Assembly (NCBI GenBank): GCA_001899765.1
Contig: MKWM01000034.1
Coordinates: 62,001 to 126,000, forward strand
Length of the DNA stretch: 64,000 bases
From: Thiobacillus sp. 63-78
Lineage (GTDB): Bacteria; Pseudomonadota; Gammaproteobacteria; Burkholderiales; Thiobacillaceae
Direction: 5' to 3'
Every line of letters starts with the position of its first letter. Position 1 is the stretch's first letter. Shown piece after piece: positions 57,826-64,000 of the stretch. Both the position numbers and the translations under genes were made by a program. A model generated the notes under the pieces. It was not told the DNA's origin and made no database searches. It was given only the letters and a program-made list of their open reading frames with translations.

Positions 57826-57841
57826 AGGCATGATACGTGCT
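57826..57841 (+). promoter_or_regulatory. Sigma-54-type promoter for the cytochrome/porin genes
   Basis: AGGCATGATACGTGCT has the invariant GG and GC with the correct 10-base spacing and shares GTGCTTAA with the promoter at 51721. It is weaker in the -24 block. A start near 57852 gives a short leader with GGAAGGGAG before the next ATG. Confidence 0.68.
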
Positions 57842-57882
57842 TAAGTTTAGGCGTCGATATGACGGAAGGGAGCCGTAAGCCC

Positions 57883-58155
57883 ATGCGATCAACTGGCGTA
57901 GTCACTGTGATGGCCCTTGCCTTGCTGCTGACGGCACCGGCCATCGATGCGGCCGAGCCGGGGAAGCCCAGGCTCAAGTACCGCGACAAGCCGCTGGCGT
58001 GTACGTGTGCCACGGGTACGAGCGAGGCGGATATACGCAAGGCATGGGATGCCCGGTTCAAGCAGTCGGAAGGTGCTCGCCTGGATAGTCTGGACGGGCT
58101 TCCCGCAACGCGTGACGAACAAAGGAGAAGGGAAGATGAAGTGCAACCAAGGTAG
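57883..58155 (+). CDS. Small secreted protein of the cytochrome-porin operon
   Basis: 90 residues from the ATG at 57883, which has GGGAG upstream and opens a signal peptide (MRSTGVVTVMALALLLTAPA). The mature part (EPGKPRLKYRDKPLACTCAT) has a Cys-Thr-Cys pair and a charged, helical C-terminal half (RKAWDARFKQSEGARLDSLD). Not recognised; it occupies the place of the small ExtJ-type proteins in ext operons, a position-only comparison. Its last 20 bases overlap the next gene. Confidence 0.65.
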   Translation: MRSTGVVTVMALALLLTAPAIDAAEPGKPRLKYRDKPLACTCATGTSEADIRKAWDARFKQSEGARLDSLDGLPATRDEQRRREDEVQPR

Positions 58156-58639
58156 GGGTGGTCTGTTGGGGAAAATCTGGCGCGGCGGGGTCATGCTCTC
58201 GCTGCTGGGTCTGGGTGCCGCCATGCTCGCCAGTCTGGCTGGCCGGCATGTTGAGGATTCGGCCGGGCAGACAGCCGCGGGCTGGGGCAGTGAAGCAACG
58301 GTGACGCTGGCGGAAGGGGTGGTACAGCTGTCGCCGATCGCGCTCGCCAATGCCTGCGGCCTGGGGGCGTCGAGTTGCTTCAAGTGCCATAACGGCAAAC
58401 GCGCGCCCGCGCCGGTGATGGATGCCACCAAGGCGCCCTGGCATGCGCAGCATGCCAAGGTGAACAACTCGTGCGTGGGCTGCCACAAGGGGAACTCGCG
58501 CATCATGAAGGAGGAGGTGGCGCACGAGAAGATGCTCGCCAAGCCGCGCGACAACACGGCTGAAGCCTGCGGCAGCTGCCACAAGGGCGATCTTGCCAAG
58601 GTGCAGGGTGCTTACCACGCCATTCCTGGAGCGAAATAA
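58136..58639 (+). CDS. Membrane-anchored three-haem c-type cytochrome
   Basis: 167 residues from the ATG at 58136 with an AGGAG site. A membrane segment or uncleaved signal (VMLSLLGLGAAMLASLAG) is followed by three CXXCH sites, CFKCH (81), CVGCH (113) and CGSCH (145), with nearby His (HAQHAK, HEKM, AYHAIPG) as possible axial ligands, like cytochrome c7-type modules. It would carry electrons across the periplasm towards the outer-membrane porin-cytochrome module. The gene overlaps the small secreted protein by 20 bases and lies two bases before the porin. Confidence 0.85.
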   Translation: MKCNQGRGGLLGKIWRGGVMLSLLGLGAAMLASLAGRHVEDSAGQTAAGWGSEATVTLAEGVVQLSPIALANACGLGASSCFKCHNGKRAPAPVMDATKAPWHAQHAKVNNSCVGCHKGNSRIMKEEVAHEKMLAKPRDNTAEACGSCHKGDLAKVQGAYHAIPGAK

Positions 58640-58641
58640 TT

Positions 58642-59808
58642 ATGAAACGTTCATTGTCACGCATCCGTGCGGCTGGCCTCCTCGCCGCTTTGCTGCCGCT
58701 GAGCGCGGTTGCCGGCCCCACCATCGAGTTTGGCGAGCAGGGTTCGCTGACCTTTACCTATGCCCTGCAAGGCTGGCTGCAGCACAAGGGGTTCACTTCG
58801 CCCACCGATAGCGGCGCATCGAATGATGCCTTCCTGCGCCGTAACCGCCTGACCTTTTCCGGCCAGTACAACGACTTCGTGGGGTTTTATGCCCAGCTCG
58901 AGGCTGGCAACGACAGTAAACTCGGCAACGACGACAAGAGCGTCTATTACCGCGATGCGTATGTGACGCTGGACTACCGTGACGACCTGCGTTTCATTGT
59001 CGGCCGTTTCAAGAACACCTTCTCGCGGGAGAACCTGGAAGCGTGCCTTGAGCCGCTGACGCTGGATCGCGCGGAAGCGCTTGCCTACACGCCGTTTGGC
59101 GGCAGCCGCGACACCGGCCTGGCGATCTGGGGCAACCTGCTGGACGCCCGGCTCCAGTATCGTCTAATGATCGCCGACGGCCGCGAGGGCAACGACGTGG
59201 CCAAGGACTATCCCCGTCTGACGGGCCGCGTGCATTACAGCTTCTGGGAGCCGGAGCCCAGCTACGGCTATCTGGGAACCTATCTGGGAACGAAAAAGGT
59301 GCTGACCATCGGCGCCGCCTATGACATGCAGAAGGACGTCGCCTACGGCAACTATGTGGCGCGCAGCGACATCAAGGATTACAAGGCATGGACTACGGAC
59401 GTATTCATGGAATACCCGGCGTTGAGCGGCGTCTATACGCTGTCCGGCGCGTACTTCGATTACGACACGGGCAATGCCATCAACATGGCTCCCGATCCCA
59501 CGTTGCCGATCGGCAGTAATCTCAAGGGCTACTACGTCAAGGCCGGCTACATGCTGCCCAGCAAGATCGGCATTGGCCGCCTGCAGTTCTTCGCACGCCA
59601 CGAAAAGTCCGATTACGGCATCAGGGTCGGCAATGCCAATTATTACGACCAGAAATGGAACAGCGTGGGCGCGAACTACTATCTCGACGGGCAGCGCTTG
59701 AAGATCACCTTTGAATACGCGGACATCGCCTTCGATACCCAGCATCCGACCAACCCGGCGCTGCAGGATTACAATCAGGCTACACTCGGCTTGCAGTTCA
59801 TTTTCTGA
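58642..59808 (+). CDS. Phosphate-selective-type porin (ExtI-like)
   Basis: 388 residues. Signal peptide to about residue 25 (LLPLSAVAGPT). The mature N-terminus IEFGEQGSLTFTYALQGWLQ and the FLRRNRLTFSGQYND and YRDAYVTLDYRDDLRFIVGR blocks are OprO/OprP-porin features. The end is a C-terminal Phe (TLGLQFIF) as in outer-membrane barrels. This is the type of porin called ExtI in Geobacter, linked there to selenite and tellurite uptake or reduction. Two bases after the cytochrome gene, ended by a terminator. Confidence 0.84.
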   Translation: MKRSLSRIRAAGLLAALLPLSAVAGPTIEFGEQGSLTFTYALQGWLQHKGFTSPTDSGASNDAFLRRNRLTFSGQYNDFVGFYAQLEAGNDSKLGNDDKSVYYRDAYVTLDYRDDLRFIVGRFKNTFSRENLEACLEPLTLDRAEALAYTPFGGSRDTGLAIWGNLLDARLQYRLMIADGREGNDVAKDYPRLTGRVHYSFWEPEPSYGYLGTYLGTKKVLTIGAAYDMQKDVAYGNYVARSDIKDYKAWTTDVFMEYPALSGVYTLSGAYFDYDTGNAINMAPDPTLPIGSNLKGYYVKAGYMLPSKIGIGRLQFFARHEKSDYGIRVGNANYYDQKWNSVGANYYLDGQRLKITFEYADIAFDTQHPTNPALQDYNQATLGLQFIF

Positions 59809-59831
59809 TCGGTCCCCTGCAGTCGTGATGT

Positions 59832-59865
59832 GCGGCCGCCGGGTGACTGGCGGCCGCGCTTTTTT
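59832..59865 (+). terminator. Intrinsic terminator after the porin
   Basis: GCGGCCGCC (59832-59840) and GGCGGCCGC (59849-59857) form a perfect 9-bp stem around eight bases, followed by GC and TTTTTT. It separates the porin from the histidine kinase. Confidence 0.92.
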
Positions 59866-59900
59866 GTGATGCATCGCTCAAACAGCCAGGAGGTATCGCC

Positions 59901-61349
59901 ATCAAATCGCTGAGCTTGCGGGGAACGGCCAATCAGCGCCCGCCGATTCCATTCTTTCCCGGCTACCAGTTGCCGGTTGCGATGGTGCTGTTCATCGGCA
60001 TGCTGTATGCCATGCTCGGCCCGCTCGGGGACGAGCCGCACCTGCTCTGGTTGTTCGGTGCCCTGCTCGCCTTCCTGGCGGTGCGCCTGCTTGGCGAATG
60101 GGCCGCGCTGAGGCGGCTCGAGCTGGGCATTCTCCGTACGCGCGAAGGTCTGCTGGAGCCGACGCCGATCGAGCCTCACGCATGGACCAGCGTCGGCCAT
60201 CTCATCCAGGAATACAACACCACGATCGCCACCTTGCGTCTGATATTTCAGACCGTGGAGGAATGCCAGGGGCGTTTTCTCAACGAGCGCAACCGCAGCA
60301 ACACCATTCTGCAAAGCCTGCCGGGCGCCTTGCTGAGCCTGGCCGACGATTTGCGCGTCACCATCGCCAACCGTCAGGCGGAGGCGTTGTTCGGCGTCCG
60401 GCCGGGCGGATTGATCGACGCGAACCTGTTCGAGCTGCTCAACACCAACGAGCGCGACCGCGAATTGCTGCGTGACGCCTTTCTCTACAAGCATGCCATC
60501 CGCAATCAGGAAATCGCGCTCAGGGTCGACGGCAGCAAGCGTTTTTTCTCGCTCAATCTCGCTTTCTACAGCGACGAGGAAAACGACATGGGCGGGGTGC
60601 TGATCCTGCAGGACATCACCGAGCACCGGCAGCTGATGGAGAGCGTTGCGACGCGCGAGAAACTGGTGGCGATGGGCCAGCTGGCGGCGGGTGTCGCGCA
60701 CGAATTGAATACGCCCCTCGGCAATATCCTTGGCTATGCGCAACTGCTCGATCGGGGTGCGGCCGGTCATCCGAAACTGGCGGAATATGCCCGCATCATC
60801 GCCGACGAGACGCAACGCTGCTCGCATGTGGTGCAGGAATTGCTCGACTACGCGCGCACGGACAAGTGCAGCGGCGAGATCTGCGATCTGAACCAGATGG
60901 CGCGGGAATTGATCGAGACATTCATCAAATGCCGGCTTAAACGCTACCGTATCGAAATCGTGCTGGAGCTATGCCAGGAGCCCCTGCTTGCCGAGGGCGG
61001 GTGCGGCCAGCTCGATATCGTCCTGGGCAATCTGCTGGTCAACGCCATCGACGCACTCGACAAGATACCGTCGCCGCGCATCGTCGTGCGTACCTGGATG
61101 GAAGACACCTATGCCGCGCTCTCCATCGCGGACAACGGCCCGGGTGTGCCACTGGATATCCGCAACCGCTTGTTCGACCCGTTCTTTTCCACCAAGGATG
61201 TCGGACAGGGCTCCGGGCTCGGCTTGTCCATCAGTCAGGCCATCGTCACCAAGCGTGGCGGTTTTATTGCCTACGATGCCGAGCATGGCGAAGGGGCGTG
61301 TTTCGTCGTCAGGATTCCGGCCGTCGATCTGGAGCGTGCGCAATCATGA
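59901..61349 (+). CDS. Sensor histidine kinase with PAS domain
   Basis: About 482 residues. No ATG start is available. A perfect AGGAGGT (59888-59894) points to an in-frame ATC at 59901 (MKSLSLRGTANQR if so read); CTG at 59910 or TTG at 59916 are alternatives. Two membrane helices (~25-65), a PAS domain (~130-240), the H-box GVAHELNTPLGNILGY (His ~267), and N, G1, F and G2 boxes (NLLVNAIDAL, DNGPGVP, FFSTK, GQGSGLGLS) are intact. With almost no periplasmic loop it probably senses within the membrane or cytoplasm. It overlaps the regulator gene by four bases. Confidence 0.92.
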   Translation: MKSLSLRGTANQRPPIPFFPGYQLPVAMVLFIGMLYAMLGPLGDEPHLLWLFGALLAFLAVRLLGEWAALRRLELGILRTREGLLEPTPIEPHAWTSVGHLIQEYNTTIATLRLIFQTVEECQGRFLNERNRSNTILQSLPGALLSLADDLRVTIANRQAEALFGVRPGGLIDANLFELLNTNERDRELLRDAFLYKHAIRNQEIALRVDGSKRFFSLNLAFYSDEENDMGGVLILQDITEHRQLMESVATREKLVAMGQLAAGVAHELNTPLGNILGYAQLLDRGAAGHPKLAEYARIIADETQRCSHVVQELLDYARTDKCSGEICDLNQMARELIETFIKCRLKRYRIEIVLELCQEPLLAEGGCGQLDIVLGNLLVNAIDALDKIPSPRIVVRTWMEDTYAALSIADNGPGVPLDIRNRLFDPFFSTKDVGQGSGLGLSISQAIVTKRGGFIAYDAEHGEGACFVVRIPAVDLERAQS

Positions 61350-62794
61350 AGCAGGATGCTCCCGCCCTCCGCAACGACGGCAAGGACGCTGCCATGAACG
61401 ACGCCGCCACGAACGACGCCGCGATGAATGAAACCGTGCCGACCATTCTGGTCACCGAAGACGATCGCAACATGCGCGAGCTGATTCTTGCCGTACTGGC
61501 CGAATCGTCGATGGCTTTCAGGGTGGCCAGCGCCGAGAATGCGCACGAGGCGATGGATTTTCTCGAGAACAACGACGCCGCCGTCGTGCTCACCGATCTG
61601 CGCATGCCGGGTGCCGATGGGCTTGAACTGCTCAAGTTCGTGAAATCGCGGAACCCGCGGACCCAGGTCGTGCTGGTTACCGGTTACGCTACCGTCGAGT
61701 CGGCCGTCAAGGCCCTCAAGGAGGGGGCCTACGATTACGTCCAGAAACCGTTCGACACCACCAAGCTGCGCTCGGTGGTAGAAAAGGCGCTCGATTACTT
61801 CCTGATCTCGACCGAGAATCAGCGCCTGCGCCGTCAAACGCGCGCCTACGAGGAAAGCGGCGAAATCATCGGCCAATCCCAGGCGAAGGAACGCGTCGAC
61901 CGCCTGATCGACGCCGCCGCCGCGTACGACTCCAGTGTGCTGATCTTCGGCGAAAGCGGCTGCGGCAAGGAACTGGTGGCGCGCCAGATCCATCAGCGCG
62001 GCAAGCGCAGCGGCAAGTCCTTCGTCGCCATCAACTGTGCGGCGATCCCGGAAAACCTGATCGAAAGCGAGCTGTTCGGCTTCCGCAAGGGCTCGTTTAC
62101 CGGTGCCGAGCGCAACAAGCCCGGCCTGTTCGAGGCCGCCGACGGCGGCACCCTGTTCCTCGACGAGATCAACAATGCGCCGATGGCCCTGCAGGCCAAG
62201 CTGCTGCGCGTGCTGCAGGACGGCAGCTTCTATCCGACCGGCGCCACCGAACCGGTTCATGTCGATGTCCGCGTGATTGCCGCCAGCAACCGGCAGATTC
62301 CCGAACTGGTGGAAGCCGGCCAGTTTCGCGAAGACCTCTTCTATCGCCTGTCGGTCATGGAAATCAGCGTTCCGCCGCTGCGCGAGCGGCGCGAAGACAT
62401 CGCGCTGCTGACCTACTACCTGCTGAACAAGCACACGCTGCGCCTCGGCAAGCACATCGGCGGCATCAGCACTGCCGTGCTCGGCGCGCTGATGCGCTAC
62501 GACTGGCCCGGCAATGTGCGCGAACTGGAAAACATCGTTCAGCGCATGATCATTCTCGCCGAATCGGATCAGATCGACACCGCCGTGCTGCCGTCGCGGC
62601 TGACCGAGCAGAAGGACCCGCGCGGCCGCGCCCTCGACTATCTGCCGCCGCAAAGCCTGGACGAGGTGGAAGCCTATTTCATCCGCAAGACCCTGCGCGA
62701 GACGCACGGCGACCGTGCCCTGGCGGCGGAAATTCTCGGCATCGACAAATCGACCTTGTGGCGCAAGGTCAAGCGCTATGGCATCGAGGAGTAG
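61346..62794 (+). CDS. NtrC-family sigma-54-dependent response regulator
   Basis: 482 residues. A 33-residue tail with Asp-Ala-Ala repeats precedes the receiver domain (phospho-Asp ~84 in [10 protein letters not shown]). The AAA+ domain has Walker A GESGCGKE (201-208), loop 1 GSFTGA (248-253) in place of GAFTGA, and Walker [16 protein letters not shown]-type helix-turn-helix ([20 protein letters not shown]) ends it. It activates RNA polymerase carrying sigma-54. The sigma-54-type promoters at 51721 and 57826 are natural targets (inference). Confidence 0.95.
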   Translation: MKQDAPALRNDGKDAAMNDAATNDAAMNETVPTILVTEDDRNMRELILAVLAESSMAFRVASAENAHEAMDFLENNDAAVVLTDLRMPGADGLELLKFVKSRNPRTQVVLVTGYATVESAVKALKEGAYDYVQKPFDTTKLRSVVEKALDYFLISTENQRLRRQTRAYEESGEIIGQSQAKERVDRLIDAAAAYDSSVLIFGESGCGKELVARQIHQRGKRSGKSFVAINCAAIPENLIESELFGFRKGSFTGAERNKPGLFEAADGGTLFLDEINNAPMALQAKLLRVLQDGSFYPTGATEPVHVDVRVIAASNRQIPELVEAGQFREDLFYRLSVMEISVPPLRERREDIALLTYYLLNKHTLRLGKHIGGISTAVLGALMRYDWPGNVRELENIVQRMIILAESDQIDTAVLPSRLTEQKDPRGRALDYLPPQSLDEVEAYFIRKTLRETHGDRALAAEILGIDKSTLWRKVKRYGIEE

Positions 62795-62892
62795 GACGGT
62801 GAAGGATTCCCTGCGTCATGTCCGATCCCGCATTGTTTGCGGCACGCGCCCGGCGGCGTGGGCGTCCTGCTACGGTTTCCAGGTTGAATGCG

Positions 62893-63675
62893 ATGTCGCT
62901 TGACGCCCCGGTAAGCGCGTTGCGCCGCGTGCGCTGGCTGGGCGCGCCGCTGAATCTGTTGCTGCTGCTGGGGCTGGCCGCCTTGCTGGCGCACTGGACC
63001 TGGCGTTTTGCCGCGCCGCTGCCGCCGCTGCCGGCAAGCAGTGCGGACGCCGGCATCGTCCTCGACACGCAGCTGGCGTCGCTGCGCGCGGCGCGTCTGT
63101 TCGGCGCGGCGCCGGGACGGACGGATGCGCCTGCCGGGCAGACGACTGCGCTTGAGTTGAAGCTGCGCGGGGTGTTCGCCGCACGGGACGGCAAGGCGAT
63201 GGCGATCGTAGGCGGCGACGGGCCGGATCGGGCGGTCGCGCCCGGCGAGGAGATCGTGCCGGGCGTGGTGCTGGACGCGATCGCGCCCGACCACCTGGTT
63301 CTGCTCAACCGCGGCGTGCGCGAACGCCTCGACCTCGATGCGCTGGGGCGGCCGCTCGCGCTGACCGATGGCGATACGCCGGTCTCGCGCCAGGAATTCG
63401 AGCAGGCACTGGCCGACCCGCGCAGCCTCGGGGTGCAGGCGCGCCTTGAGAGCGGCCCGCTGTCCGGCCTGCTGCTGACCTCGGTGGCCGGCGACGGGCT
63501 GGCGGCGCGGTTGGGCCTGCAGAGCGGCGACACGCTGCGCATGGTCAATGGCATGCCGGTTGCCAGCATGCAGGATTTCGCGCGGCAATTGTCCGGCACG
63601 GCGGGCGCGCAGCGCCTCACCGTGGTGGGCGAGCGTCAGGGCAGGCCGCTTATTCTTTCTTACAGGCTGCAGTGA
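62893..63675 (+). CDS. gspC: Type II secretion inner-membrane protein GspC
   Basis: 260 residues from the ATG at 62893; an ATG at 62818 would add 25 residues and is possible. A single membrane helix (LNLLLLLGLAALLAHWTWRF) near the N-terminus, the GspC homology region (ELKLRGVFAARDGKAMAIVG) and a C-terminal PDZ domain (SLGVQARLESGPLSGLLLTS...GLQSGDTLRMVNG) match GspC. It links the inner-membrane platform to the secretin. First gene of a T2SS operon, 98 bases after the regulator. Confidence 0.88.
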   Translation: MSLDAPVSALRRVRWLGAPLNLLLLLGLAALLAHWTWRFAAPLPPLPASSADAGIVLDTQLASLRAARLFGAAPGRTDAPAGQTTALELKLRGVFAARDGKAMAIVGGDGPDRAVAPGEEIVPGVVLDAIAPDHLVLLNRGVRERLDLDALGRPLALTDGDTPVSRQEFEQALADPRSLGVQARLESGPLSGLLLTSVAGDGLAARLGLQSGDTLRMVNGMPVASMQDFARQLSGTAGAQRLTVVGERQGRPLILSYRLQ

Positions 63676-63679
63676 AACG

Positions 63680-64000
63680 ATGAACGAGATGAATAAAACA
63701 CGATCGGGCTTGTCTCGCCGTTTGACCCTGGGCGTGCTGCTGGCCGCGCTGGCCTGGCCCTCCACGCAGGCGTGGGCCCAGGCTCCGCGTGATCCGGTGG
63801 TGCTCAATTTCGTCAATGCCGACATTCCCTCGGTGATCAAGGCGGTGGGCGAACTGACCGGAAAGAATTTCGTCATCGATCCGCGCGTCAAGGGCACGGT
63901 GATCATCACCTCGGCGAGGGCGGTGCCGCGCGCCCAGGTGTACCCGATCCTGCTGTCGGCGCTGCGCATGCAGGGCTTCGCCGCGATCGAGAGCCACGGC
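63680..64000 (+). CDS. gspD: Type II secretion secretin GspD (3' truncated)
   Basis: 107 residues are visible before the window ends. A signal peptide (RLTLGVLLAALAWPSTQAWA) is followed by the secretin N0 domain: PVVLNFVNADIPSVIKAVGE and NFVIDPRVKGTVIITSARAV, a GspD hallmark. GspD forms the outer-membrane channel of the T2SS. It follows gspC after four bases. Confidence 0.93.
   Translation, partial: MNEMNKTRSGLSRRLTLGVLLAALAWPSTQAWAQAPRDPVVLNFVNADIPSVIKAVGELTGKNFVIDPRVKGTVIITSARAVPRAQVYPILLSALRMQGFAAIESHG

Noticed and set aside
54835..59808. Tetrathionate or nitrite reductase operon
   Set aside because: No molybdopterin, NrfA-like or OTR-like catalytic subunit is present; the rhodanese lipoprotein and porin fit an ext-type cluster better.

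Overview
The window reads as chromosome of a chemolithotrophic, sulfur-oxidising betaproteobacterium, most likely Thiobacillaceae (Thiobacillus or a close relative). The grounds are the very high GC content, dense operons with ATGA/GTGA overlaps, a SoeABC sulfite dehydrogenase next to a rhd-tusA-dsrE2 sulfur-trafficking set, and betaproteobacterial gene orders (rlmN-pilW-rodZ-ispG-hisS-yfgM-bamB-der; hflX-hflK-hflC-hisZ-purA; ppsR/ppsA). No rRNA operon, prophage, intact insertion sequence or CRISPR array was seen. One tRNA gene, tRNA-Leu(CAG), is present.

Layout. 1-5.3 kb: 3' part of soeA, then soeB, soeC, and rhd, tusA, dsrE2, closed by a strong terminator. 5.4-6.7 kb: a FadL-type outer-membrane protein. 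6.8-12.2 kb (minus): pepA, holC, a proline-rich protein and valS. 12.4-15.3 kb: lptF, lptG and a ferritin-like protein. 15.3-16.9 kb (minus): roxA and a small partner. 17.0-20.9 kb: peroxiredoxin, slyD, accA, tilS, ndk. 20.9-29.7 kb: the rlmN-to-der run, interrupted by a large CACAGAGG-type inverted repeat before hisS. 29.7-31.5 kb: two small unknown genes and a GalT-like protein where many relatives carry hfq. 31.8-40.7 kb: hflX, hflK, hflC, hisZ, purA, tRNA-Leu, rnr, rlmB. 40.9-51.3 kb: a Met-rich secreted protein, ycaO, a SenB-like glycosyltransferase, a TrmH-family methyltransferase, two DUF3579 paralogues, a GGDEF-EAL protein, ppsR and ppsA.

51.7-62.8 kb is the most distinctive region. 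A TusA-like protein, a YeeE/YedE transporter, a second TusA, two DsrE-like proteins and a 61-residue protein form one tight operon. It is followed by a rhodanese-like lipoprotein (ExtH-like), a five-haem lipoprotein, a small secreted protein, a three-haem cytochrome and a phosphate-selective-type porin (ExtI-like). The region ends with a histidine kinase and an NtrC-family response regulator. Two sequences matching sigma-54 promoters (51721 and 57826) share the core GTGCTTAA, and the second has two dyad repeats about 60-105 bp upstream. I infer a sigma-54-controlled system that senses and handles a sulfur or selenium/tellurium oxyanion through an outer-membrane porin-cytochrome module. The window ends in the first two genes of a type II secretion operon (gspC, gspD).
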